Notes under the pieces: generated by a model
What the model was told of the DNA's origin: nothing
What the model saw: the letters and a program-made list of their open reading frames with translations, nothing else
The model's database searches: none
In this document: positions 9,354-18,027 of the stretch, piece by piece
How positions within the stretch are numbered: position 1 is the stretch's first letter
Layout of the letters: each line of letters starts with the position of its first letter
Origin: Candidatus Woesearchaeota archaeon
GTDB lineage: Archaea > Nanobdellota > Nanobdellia > Woesearchaeales > ARS49
Assembly: GCA_016203445.1 (NCBI GenBank)
Contig: JACQMS010000037.1
Location: forward strand, 1 to 53,184
Direction: 5' to 3'
DNA: 53,184 nt
Position numbers and translations under genes: made by a program

Positions 9354-9531
9354 TATATTATTTAACCACTACAAATATATAAATGTTCCGACTTTATGTA
9401 TAAAAATAGTATAATTTATTATTACTTTAACCACTACAAATTTATCGTAAATAGATTGCTGGCATACAGAAATGTCGGAAAAGAAAAGTTAAAAAAAATA
9501 AAAAAATAGATATTTTAGAAAAATTTTAGGA

Positions 9532-9780
9532 TTAGAATCCTTTCTTTTTCTTGTAGCAGTCTCTGCAGTAGACTGGTTTTCCTTCTGTTGGCTTGAATGG
9601 CACTTCGCAGTCTTGGCCGCAGTCAGAGCACTTTGCTTTGTGCATTTCTCTAGGACCGAAATCTCTCCTTGGTCCTCCTCTGTTAAATCCGCCGCCTCGT
9701 CCCCCAAATCCGCCGCTTCTGCCGCCAAAATCTCTCGAACCGAATTCTCTTCGGCCTTCGTCAAATCCCATTTTCTTATC
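9532..9780 (-). CDS. CxxC-x(n)-CxxC zinc-binding protein with Gly/Arg-rich N-terminus
   Basis: ...HKAKCSDCGQDCEVPFKPTEGKPVYCRDCYKKKK; common archaeal/CPR family. Confidence 0.75.
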   Translation of the reverse strand, partial: DKKMGFDEGRREFGSRDFGGRSGGFGGRGGGFNRGGPRRDFGPREMHKAKCSDCGQDCEVPFKPTEGKPVYCRDCYKKKKGF

Positions 9781-9914
9781 CTCCGATAAAATCATGCACC
9801 ATATTGTTGCATGAATATTTTGTTATTAAACTTCTAAGAAAGAGTTCCTTCTCTTGGTTTAACTGTAGCAATTTTATGAGTATTGTTTATAAATCTTCCC
9901 ACTTTGCCTTGTTT

Positions 9915-10355
9915 ATGACTTTTAATTTATTATCTTCAAAGGATGCTAAAAATTTTCGTAGGAGTGTTGAGAACCAGTGGGGTATTGTTATTTCTAGGGA
10001 GTACTCTTTTGTTAAATCTTCTTCTGGAAAAATTTTTGTTCTGTCTAAGGGTGTTGGTTTTGTTGATTCTTCAAAGCTTAGAATTTCTTCTATTGGTCTT
10101 TATGTTGCTGATGAGACTTATGGTTTGAGATTATCTCTTGATGGCGCCATTCTTTGGGGTGATGGTGCTTCAAAAAATGTTATTTATTTGTTAGATGATC
10201 AAAAAAAGTTATGGTTGTCTGGCTCTAATATTTCTGGAATTGTTGGTGATGGTTGGGTTATTGTTAAGTGTGGTGATGATATTCTTGGTTGTGGTCTTAT
10301 TAAAAACAGCATTCTTAAGAATTATGTTCCTAAGTCTAGAAGAATTCCTGAATAA
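9915..10355 (+). CDS. PUA-domain protein (NOL1/NOP2/Nip7-type RNA-binding region)
   Basis: GDGWVIVKCGDDILGCGLIKNSILKNYVPKSRRIPE; TATA GTTTATAAAT about 25 nt upstream suggests leaderless start at 9915. Confidence 0.6.
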   Translation: MTFNLLSSKDAKNFRRSVENQWGIVISREYSFVKSSSGKIFVLSKGVGFVDSSKLRISSIGLYVADETYGLRLSLDGAILWGDGASKNVIYLLDDQKKLWLSGSNISGIVGDGWVIVKCGDDILGCGLIKNSILKNYVPKSRRIPE

Positions 10356-10439
10356 AGAAATTGCCTGAAAGTTCGCTATCCACACGGCAAGCCGATGTGG
10401 TATTACGCGAACTTTCTCGCTTCGCGACCGGCAATTTCT
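10356..10439. repeat. REP-like cruciform element A
   Basis: Nested perfect inverted repeats AGAAATTGCC/GGCAATTTCT, GAAAGTTCGC/GCGAACTTTC, CCACA/TGTGG + CGGC-AA-GCCG, and TCGC-TTC-GCGA. Confidence 0.75.
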
Positions 10440-10442
10440 AAT

Positions 10443-10576
10443 GTCAAAAATTTCATTTTTGATCACGATCAGCAATAAGCCACTATTTTTATCAGCAAAT
10501 GGCTTATTGCCGACGTTTCAAAATAGGGTTGCAGAAAATCGCGGCAAGCCGCGAGGTATTAAACCCAATTTTGAAA
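10443..10576. repeat. REP-like inverted-repeat cluster B
   Basis: TCAAAAA/TTTTTGA; GCAATAAGCCA/TGGCTTATTGC; TTTCAAAAT-a-GGGTT/AACCC-a-ATTTTGAAA enclosing TCGCGGCAAGCCGCGA; shares GGCAAGCC...GGTATTA with element A. Confidence 0.7.
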
Positions 10577-10591
10577 TAAACAATTGAGTTC

Positions 10592-11686
10592 TTATCTTGC
10601 GTGAACTTCTATTATATCCCCACCTTTAACTTTTCTGTCCAAATCTCTTATTATCTGTGCGGGAAATTTTGCGCTGGGACCCCATATTCTCGCATACTTG
10701 AATAATTTTTCTACATCTCTATGAATTCTGTTGCATATATCTTTTATAGTTGCTCCATCTCTTACTATTAGCGGAACTTTTATGTCCGGTTCTTTACCCA
10801 TTTCTTTAAGGTATATTGGTATTAGTTTTAGAGAGTCATAAATTAAATCTTTTAGTTTTTCAATATTTTCTTTTGTAGTCGCACTTACAGATATTTTTGC
10901 CCCCGAAATTTTTATAGAGTCGCTCAAAATATTTTTTTCTACCAGATCTGACTTGTTTAATACTATTATACTTGACAAGTATGATTTTCCTCCCTGAACT
11001 CCATCAATAAACCTTTCAACACTTATTTTTTCTCTCAGTACAATCGTAGCATTGCTTATTCCTAACTGTTTTAGAATATCTTCAAATGTTTTGTTGGATA
11101 TTTCTTGTTTGCAAGTTGTTAGTACTCTGACCCCTCCTCTGGGAGTTTTCACAATCCTCATTGCGGGCATCGATTCGTCTAAACGAACTCCTGAGTCGTA
11201 AACTTCTTTGCGCAGTTTTGATACTTGTTCTGGGTGTGATGCATCAACTACGAATAATACCATGTCCGCGCTTCTTACAACTCCCAAAACTTCTTTTCCT
11301 CTGCCCGTTCCCGCCGCGGCTCCGGACAGTATTCCTGGAACATCTAGAATTTGTATTTTTGCTCCTCTATGTTTTAAAACTCCCGGAATTACTGTTAGTG
11401 TTGTGAATGCGTAAGATGCAGTTTCTGATTTTGAGCCCGTTAATGAATTCAGCAATGTGCTTTTTCCCACGCTTGGAAATCCTACAAGTATTATTGTTGC
11501 ATCACCAGATTTTTTGACGCTGAAACTGTATCCTGAACCTCTCGCTTTTTGTCTCGCTTCATGTCTTTCTCTTAACTTTGCTATTTTAGCTTTTAATACT
11601 CCAAAATGGTGTTCTGTTGCCTTATTGTATTGTGTTTTTCGCATCTCGTCTTCTATACTTTTAATTTCTGTCAAGTAATCTGCCAT
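10592..11686 (-). CDS. DRG-type GTP-binding protein with TGS domain
   Basis: GFPSVGKSTLLNSLTG, LDVPGI, NKSD, C-terminal TGS; archaeal DRG architecture. Confidence 0.92.
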   Translation of the reverse strand: MADYLTEIKSIEDEMRKTQYNKATEHHFGVLKAKIAKLRERHEARQKARGSGYSFSVKKSGDATIILVGFPSVGKSTLLNSLTGSKSETASYAFTTLTVIPGVLKHRGAKIQILDVPGILSGAAAGTGRGKEVLGVVRSADMVLFVVDASHPEQVSKLRKEVYDSGVRLDESMPAMRIVKTPRGGVRVLTTCKQEISNKTFEDILKQLGISNATIVLREKISVERFIDGVQGGKSYLSSIIVLNKSDLVEKNILSDSIKISGAKISVSATTKENIEKLKDLIYDSLKLIPIYLKEMGKEPDIKVPLIVRDGATIKDICNRIHRDVEKLFKYARIWGPSAKFPAQIIRDLDRKVKGGDIIEVHAR

Positions 11687-11772
11687 AATATTGCTGAAAT
11701 CAGGTTGTTGCTTTTAATAGTTTGCGGAGAGGAAGATTTTAAAACACATATTATTACCTGGTATTATGCTTT

Positions 11773-11847
11773 GCGCCCGTAGCTCAGCTTGGATAGAGCG
11801 ACTGCCTTCTAAGCAGTAGGTCCGGGGTTCAAATCCTCGCGGGCGCG
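11773..11847 (+). tRNA. tRNA-Arg (TCT)
   Basis: Acceptor GCGCCCG/CGGGCGC; anticodon stem TGCC-TTCTAA-GCA, anticodon TCT; T-arm GGGGTTCAAATCCTC. Confidence 0.95.
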
Positions 11848-11870
11848 TGTGATTATTGGGGGTTACTAAT

Positions 11871-13040
11871 ATGTTTACTGGTGAAATACTTCCTAGGGAT
11901 TATGGTATTGTTGTTAGGCGTAGAAGAAGAGCTATTTTTTTGTCTCCTACAAAGTTTGCTTTGGGTTTGGCTCTTTTGGGATCTCCTGATGATTTAGAGA
12001 GAAGGATTCAGAATTATTCTAATGATGCTCATCAAAGTTTTAGAACTGTTAAAAAAGTTTTTATGGATTCTGCTGACGGTAGGGCTCCGAATATTTTTTC
12101 TGGTGGCAGAGCCATAGAGAGCGTTGCTCTTTATGGTGCTATGTATGACGCTTTTGTTCGCTCTCAAAAAAATAAGTCTCCTCATCATGTAACTATGACT
12201 GTTATTGATGATAATCATCTAGGTCATTATGATGCCTCTTGTGATTGTGGAGATTATATTTATGGCCAGTCTAATGGTTTTAGCATTATTTGTGCTCACA
12301 TTTCCGCTCTCGCTTTGGCTCTTGACATTGATAATAGGTCTGGCAAGTCCTCTTCAGAAAATCTTACTGGTTTGCTTCCTAGTGACAGAAAAAAAATTCC
12401 TAGAATTCCTTTTATGTATTATTCAAGGAATTCTGATCTTGGTATGACTAAAATTTTGTGGGATTTGTTTGTTGGTAAAAAATCTCAGTATACTATTAAT
12501 AAATCATTGCTTTCAGAACGGCCAGTTCACGCTTCTTGGGTTTATGAAGCTGTTAGGGATTTTTATGACCGCGCTCGTTACGAGGTTTTGAGGCAGGAAG
12601 AGAAGGAAGCATCTTATGATAGGTTTTCCGCGTCTGTTAGAACTCTTGTTGAAAATTTATGTGAATCTTTGCAAGAACAGGGTTACATTCCTCAAAGGTA
12701 TGTTTTAGATTTTAAGGGTACAACTTACGAATCTGTTGCTAGAAGGTTTAGGAAGGGTAATATTGTTTATGATGTTGTTTCTAGCAGGAAATTGTTGCCT
12801 CTGATTGTTAGAAAAATATTGCATTACAAGTCTGTTGAGGTTTGGCGGGGTGATGATTCTGTCGGAGAGCATCCTTATTCTCGTCGCGACGAGGACAGGA
12901 TTAATGTTGATGATTCTACAAGAAGGATTTGTGATGAGCATATAATAATTCCTTCAATGCATGAGAAATTATCAAAGTTGGTTAGCCATGAAGTTGGTAG
13001 AGAATACGAGAAAGTTTTGAGAGAGCAACAGCGAGATTAG
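11871..13040 (+). CDS. SWIM-type zinc finger-like protein of unknown function
   Basis: 390 aa; motif CDCGDYIYGQSNGFSIICAH (CxC-x15-CxH); ORF open from 11856, ATG at 11871. Confidence 0.6.
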   Translation: MFTGEILPRDYGIVVRRRRRAIFLSPTKFALGLALLGSPDDLERRIQNYSNDAHQSFRTVKKVFMDSADGRAPNIFSGGRAIESVALYGAMYDAFVRSQKNKSPHHVTMTVIDDNHLGHYDASCDCGDYIYGQSNGFSIICAHISALALALDIDNRSGKSSSENLTGLLPSDRKKIPRIPFMYYSRNSDLGMTKILWDLFVGKKSQYTINKSLLSERPVHASWVYEAVRDFYDRARYEVLRQEEKEASYDRFSASVRTLVENLCESLQEQGYIPQRYVLDFKGTTYESVARRFRKGNIVYDVVSSRKLLPLIVRKILHYKSVEVWRGDDSVGEHPYSRRDEDRINVDDSTRRICDEHIIIPSMHEKLSKLVSHEVGREYEKVLREQQRD

Positions 13041-13058
13041 TGCTCCACATTTTTTTAA

Positions 13059-13131
13059 TGGGCATGGCCAGATTCGAACTGGCGACCTTCGCAATGTGAA
13101 TGCGACGTCATAGCCACTAGACCACACGCCC
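13059..13131 (-). tRNA. tRNA-Val (CAC)
   Basis: Reverse complement GGGCGTGTGGTCTAGTGGCTATGACGTCGCATTCACATTGCGAAGGTCGCCAGTTCGAATCTGGCCATGCCCA. Confidence 0.93.
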
Positions 13132-13150
13132 TTACAAACCAGATATTTTT

Positions 13151-13179
13151 TTGCGTCATAACCACTAGACCGCAGTACC
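13151..13179 (-). pseudogene. partial tRNA 5'-half duplicate (Val-like)
   Basis: GGTACTGCGGTCTAGTGGTTATGACGC (minus) closely matches tRNA-Val 5' half GGTCTAGTGGCTATGACGTCGC. Confidence 0.6.
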
Positions 13180-13219
13180 GAGAGTGTAGGTTAGTTAGCG
13201 CGTTTATATTTCTTTCTCT

Positions 13220-14236
13220 CTAAACTTTTCTGAATATTATTCCTGTTATTGTCTCTTTTCCTTGCTTTATTTTTATTTCTTTTTCTTTTTTGAAGCGTTT
13301 TTGTTCTGCTTTTTCTGTGAATGTTTCTGCACCTCTCATCATTAGTACGCCGAGCACTCCTGTTTTTTTTAACACTTGGTGTCCTCTTTTGAATAGCGAA
13401 TTCCATTGAGGTATTGGGTCTTTGTGTTCTGATGGTTGCGGAGGTATGCAAAGTATCGTGTCAACACTTTCATCTTCGAATTTTAAGTCTAAATCTTCTG
13501 CTGTTTTTCTTGAGAAGTCTATTTTTTTTTCTGTGTTTGCTAATATAGCATTTTTTCTGGCATTGTTTATTCCTCTGAAATCTGTGTCTAGCACGTATAT
13601 TTTTGTTTCAGTTATTTTTTCTTTTTTGTCTTCGGATTCCAGAATGTTTGAGTATTCTCCGAACTTGTTTTTTTCTGTTTTGTGAACGCTTTGGTTTGTT
13701 AGTATTAATGCTGTTTCTATAGCCATCATTCCGTCGCCAGTGAACGGAAATATGCTCACTCCTTTTTTGGGCAGAGATATTTTTTTCAGAAATATGTTTG
13801 CAGTTATAGGTCTTATCGCGTGTCTTGCTCTGAACACATAATATTCTCTCTTTCCCAAATCCTCATAAACATTTTTGCTAATCATTATTTGGTCATTTAT
13901 GGTTATTAACGAAATCTTTATTTCTGGACTTTTGTAGTCTAAAGTTCCTCCCAAATTTTTTAATTCTTCGGTTATTTCTTCTCTCACTTCTAACTGTCCA
14001 TGGCCGTTTGCTGATTCTATTGAGAATGTTTTTCCTTTTACTTCTTCTTTGGAAAATTCTTGGTACACTCCCAATAGTATTCTTGAATTGTAGGCGATTT
14101 TTGTTGCTTCTGACAATGTGCTCTCTGCTTCTACTATTCCGTTGCCTAATATATTTCCTTGAATTTTTGATTCTTGCGCTTCTTTTAATAATTCTTCTTC
14201 TCCTCCTTCTAACGTCTGAAAATAGTATTTAGTCAT
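13220..14236 (-). CDS. THUMP/Trm-G10-like SAM-dependent methyltransferase family protein
   Basis: Methyltransferase motifs FPFTGDGMMAIETAL, VLDTDFRGINNARKNA, VDTILCIPPQPS (atypical motif IV). Confidence 0.7.
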   Translation of the reverse strand: MTKYYFQTLEGGEEELLKEAQESKIQGNILGNGIVEAESTLSEATKIAYNSRILLGVYQEFSKEEVKGKTFSIESANGHGQLEVREEITEELKNLGGTLDYKSPEIKISLITINDQIMISKNVYEDLGKREYYVFRARHAIRPITANIFLKKISLPKKGVSIFPFTGDGMMAIETALILTNQSVHKTEKNKFGEYSNILESEDKKEKITETKIYVLDTDFRGINNARKNAILANTEKKIDFSRKTAEDLDLKFEDESVDTILCIPPQPSEHKDPIPQWNSLFKRGHQVLKKTGVLGVLMMRGAETFTEKAEQKRFKKEKEIKIKQGKETITGIIFRKV

Positions 14237-17200
14237 ACTTCCATCTCTTCATCTCTGACTACTGTCGCACTTACTACCTCGTCGCTTTCTTCCAGCTTCA
14301 TCACCCTTACTCCTTGAGTGCTTCTTCCTATTTTTGATATTTGTTGTACCGGAATTCTTACTACTACTCCTCCTTTAGACATCAGTATTATTTCGTCGTC
14401 TATTCCTACAGGCAGTACTGCTACTACCCGCCCGTTTTTTTCTGTTAACTTTACGTTTGTTACTCCAACTCCCCCTCTGTTGGTTATCCTGTACTCTTCT
14501 ACCGCGGTTCTTTTTCCGAACCCATTGCTTGTTATTGTTAAAACATCTTTTCTTTCATCATCTACTAAAGCTCCAATCACTTCATCATTTTCTATTAGTC
14601 TTATTCCTATAACTCCTTGCGCAGTTCTTCCCATTGGTCTTACTGTTTTCTCGTTGAAGTGTATCGCGCACCCGTCTTTTGTTGCTATTAGTATATCTCT
14701 TTCTCCGTCAGTTAGTGCGACGTTTGAAAGTTCATCGCCTTCGCCTAAATTTATCGCGGCTATTCCTCCTTTTCGGGGATTTGAAAATTCTGATAGTGAT
14801 ACTTTTTTTACTATTCCTTTTCTTGAAGCCATGAATACGAAGCACCCTTCTCCAAAGTTTGTTACTGCAAGGCATGATGTTACTCTCTCTCCAGTTGATA
14901 ATTGTAGCAGATTTGCTAATGCTGTTCCTTTGGCGTATCTTCCAGCTTCTGGTATTGCATATGCTTTCATCCAATGAATTTTTCCGTGATTAGTAAAGCA
15001 TAATATGGAGTCTTGAGTGTTTGCTATAAATAATGACTCCAGACGATCTCCGTCTCTTGCTTCTGCGCCTACTACTCCTCTGCCCCCTCTTTTTTGTTGT
15101 CTGTAAGTATTCACTCCCAATCTTTTAACATATCCTTCTCTGCTTACTGTTATTACTGACTCTTCTGGTTTTATTAAGTCTTCTTCTTCTAAAGTTTCCG
15201 CATTGTTGGATATTATTGTTTTTCTCTCGTCGCCGTAAGTTTCTATTATTTTTGTTGTTTCATTTATTATTATTTCTAATACTTTTTGCTCTGATGATAA
15301 TACTGATTCCCATTCCGAGATATTTTTTAATAGTTCTGAATGTTCTTCTCTGAGTCTGTTTTGTTCTAATCCTGTTAATCTTTGAAGCTTCATGTCTAAT
15401 ATGGCTGTTGATTGTGCTTCTGTCAAAAAATATTTTTCTTGCAGTGCTTGTTGCGCAGTTTTTGGATTTTCTGACTTTTTTATTAGTTCTACAACTCCGT
15501 CAATATTTTCCAGAGCTTTTAGCAACCCTTCCACTATATGTACTCTTTCTTTCGCAATTTTTAGGTCGTACTCTGTTCTTCTTCTTACTACTATAATTCT
15601 GTGTTTTAGAAACTCTTTAAGCATTTCTTTTAGAGGCAATATTTTTGGTTGCCCGTCAACTATTGCAAGCATTATTATGCTTACTGAGTCTTGAAGTCTT
15701 GTGTGTTTGAATAATTGGTTTGTTACAACGTCGCTGTTCGCCTCGCTTTTCAATTCTAGCACAACTCGTATTCCGTCCCTGTCGCTTTCATCCCTTATGT
15801 CTGATATTCCTGTTATTTTCTTTTCTTGAACTAGTTCTGCTATTGATTCTACAAGCTGTGACTTGTTTACTAGGAATGGTATTTCTGTTATTATTAATGA
15901 TTGTTTTTTCTTGTTTTCTTCTATTTTTGTTTTAGCCCTTACAATTATTTTTCCTCTGCCTGTTTCGTAAGCTTCTCTTATTCCTTGAGCTCCGCATATT
16001 ATTCCCCCTGTTGGAAAGTCCGGCCCCGTTATTTGAGTCATCAACTCTTTTGTTGTGCACTCGGAATTTTTTATTAATTGTATTAATGCATTGCATGTTT
16101 CCTTCATATTGTGCGGGGGTATGTTTGTCGCCATTCCTACTGCTATTCCGTTGCTTCCATTAATCAGCAGGTTAGGTATTTTTGACGGCAAAATTTTTGG
16201 TTCTGTTAGTGAGCTGTCAAAATTTGGTACGAAATCTACTGTTTCTTTGTCAAGATCTGATAATAATTCTTCTGATATTTTTTGCAGTCTTGCTTCAGTA
16301 TATCTCATACTTGCAGGAGAATCTCCGTCGACGCTCCCAAAATTTCCTTGTCCTTCAACCAATGGATATCGCATTGAGAAATCTTGTGCCAATCTTACCA
16401 GCGCATCGTAAACTGCCACATCTCCGTGCGGATGATATTTTCCTAGACAATTGTGTACTATCATTCCTTGAGCGATGAATTCGTGGCTTTCGCCTGTTTG
16501 TATGTCGTATGTTTTTTCTGGATTTTTCTTTTCAATGTTTGACACTTGCAGGAAAAAAATATTGTTCTCTATAATATTTTTAAGGCATGCGGTATATGAA
16601 GATCCAAGAATTTCTAGTTTTTTGAGAATTCCCCATTCCACAATTTGGCTTTTTCGCAACGGTTTTTCAAGAAGGTCTGAAGAGTATCGTATTTTTCCTC
16701 CCCCGGGATATCTTATTCCCATTCTAAATTTTTTTCCTTGAGTATTTGTGTACCGCCCGCTTCCTTTGTGAAGATTGATAAGTTCCGAAAAGAGAACTTT
16801 TTCCGAGAAAGGTATTACCTCAAAATCATTTTTTCCTGATTGCATTGTCTGTATTCTTTGTATTCCTGTTTTTCTTTTTTCATTGTGAAGCGTGCAGAGT
16901 TCTCCCATTTTTTGGGCAAAAAGCCCATTCCATTCTATGGAATAGGAAGGATATTTTCCTTGAACCATTCTGTTATTGACAATGTGGGCTTTGGGATAAT
17001 TTTTATATTTTTTTCCAATTGCGCCGAGTTGTTGTGTAAGTAATAATAATTGATCTATGAGCTTTTCAGATATAGAGCTATATGTTACCGTGCTTCTCGT
17101 CTTGTGAATGCTTCCATCACCATCAAGAAGTCCTGAGAGGAGTGCTCCTATAACTCTTTTTGGTGAGGAAAAAAATATTTGTGGAATGATTTTGGTTCTC

Positions 17201-18027
17201 GCTTTCATCTTTTCAGTACCCATTGTTCTTGAAAGTAGTAAGCATATTTCTTTTCTGTTGATTCTTACTTGATATGCTTGGTTCAAAAGAAGTGTTCCTG
17301 TTGCTGTTTGATACTCATACTTTTTTGTTTCTATCGTTGGAATATATCCGAATGTTGATGTTATGGCTTCAGATATTTTTTCTACAACTCCTTTAGATGA
17401 TGAAAAAAAGCAGTATCTCCCTGATGATTGTTCCACCCAACCATCGGAGAGAAATTGTCCTATGATGTATGCTATATTCTCATCAATCTCAAGGCATACA
17501 TTTCCCGCAATTTTTATTTTTGCACATTCTTGAATTTCTGGGTATATAGATCGCATGACTATCCAATCTTCTGTAGTTATATCTTTTGCGTTTTTCCATT
17601 CATATTGAAAAGATTCGTTGAATGTCATGAATTTTTGTGATTCTGTTGCAGAAATATGTTGTCCATTAGTAAGCGTGAGAGAAAGTATTGGTTTTTCTGG
17701 CATTTCAAATAATTCTTTGACTATTTCTATTCCATCTTTTGTATATACAATATCTCCTCTTTTCACATCAATAATGGGTATCATTCCTCGGGCGGTAGTG
17801 ATGAGCGTTTCTTTTGTGAAGCATTCCCCGACTATTCTCGCACACTTCTTGAAAGGCTTGCTGTGGACTAATCCCAGGTCTCTCATAGCGTATAATATTC
17901 TTCTATGCACCGGTTTTAGCCCGTCTCTAACATCTGGAAGGGCTCTACCAACTATTACTGATAGAGAGTACAATAAGTATGAACTTTTTAGTTCTTCCTC
18001 TATTATTCTTGGCACTATTGTCGTCAT
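14233..18027 (-). CDS. gyrA: DNA gyrase subunit A, intein-containing
   Basis: ELKSSYLLYSLSVIVGRALPDVRDGLKPVHRRILYAM, KYHPHGD, SMRYTEARL, C-terminal beta-pinwheel with GRXXXG-type repeats; 458-aa intein. Confidence 0.97.
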   Translation of the reverse strand: MTTIVPRIIEEELKSSYLLYSLSVIVGRALPDVRDGLKPVHRRILYAMRDLGLVHSKPFKKCARIVGECFTKETLITTARGMIPIIDVKRGDIVYTKDGIEIVKELFEMPEKPILSLTLTNGQHISATESQKFMTFNESFQYEWKNAKDITTEDWIVMRSIYPEIQECAKIKIAGNVCLEIDENIAYIIGQFLSDGWVEQSSGRYCFFSSSKGVVEKISEAITSTFGYIPTIETKKYEYQTATGTLLLNQAYQVRINRKEICLLLSRTMGTEKMKARTKIIPQIFFSSPKRVIGALLSGLLDGDGSIHKTRSTVTYSSISEKLIDQLLLLTQQLGAIGKKYKNYPKAHIVNNRMVQGKYPSYSIEWNGLFAQKMGELCTLHNEKRKTGIQRIQTMQSGKNDFEVIPFSEKVLFSELINLHKGSGRYTNTQGKKFRMGIRYPGGGKIRYSSDLLEKPLRKSQIVEWGILKKLEILGSSYTACLKNIIENNIFFLQVSNIEKKNPEKTYDIQTGESHEFIAQGMIVHNCLGKYHPHGDVAVYDALVRLAQDFSMRYPLVEGQGNFGSVDGDSPASMRYTEARLQKISEELLSDLDKETVDFVPNFDSSLTEPKILPSKIPNLLINGSNGIAVGMATNIPPHNMKETCNALIQLIKNSECTTKELMTQITGPDFPTGGIICGAQGIREAYETGRGKIIVRAKTKIEENKKKQSLIITEIPFLVNKSQLVESIAELVQEKKITGISDIRDESDRDGIRVVLELKSEANSDVVTNQLFKHTRLQDSVSIIMLAIVDGQPKILPLKEMLKEFLKHRIIVVRRRTEYDLKIAKERVHIVEGLLKALENIDGVVELIKKSENPKTAQQALQEKYFLTEAQSTAILDMKLQRLTGLEQNRLREEHSELLKNISEWESVLSSEQKVLEIIINETTKIIETYGDERKTIISNNAETLEEEDLIKPEESVITVSREGYVKRLGVNTYRQQKRGGRGVVGAEARDGDRLESLFIANTQDSILCFTNHGKIHWMKAYAIPEAGRYAKGTALANLLQLSTGERVTSCLAVTNFGEGCFVFMASRKGIVKKVSLSEFSNPRKGGIAAINLGEGDELSNVALTDGERDILIATKDGCAIHFNEKTVRPMGRTAQGVIGIRLIENDEVIGALVDDERKDVLTITSNGFGKRTAVEEYRITNRGGVGVTNVKLTEKNGRVVAVLPVGIDDEIILMSKGGVVVRIPVQQISKIGRSTQGVRVMKLEESDEVVSATVVRDEEMEV
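16450..17823 (-). mobile_element. GyrA intein with LAGLIDADG homing endonuclease
   Basis: Extein VGE | CFTKETL...GMIVHN | CLGKYHPHGD; Cys1, terminal HN, +1 Cys; IIGQFLSDGWV and LLSGLLDGDGSI motifs; 458 codons in frame. Confidence 0.95.
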
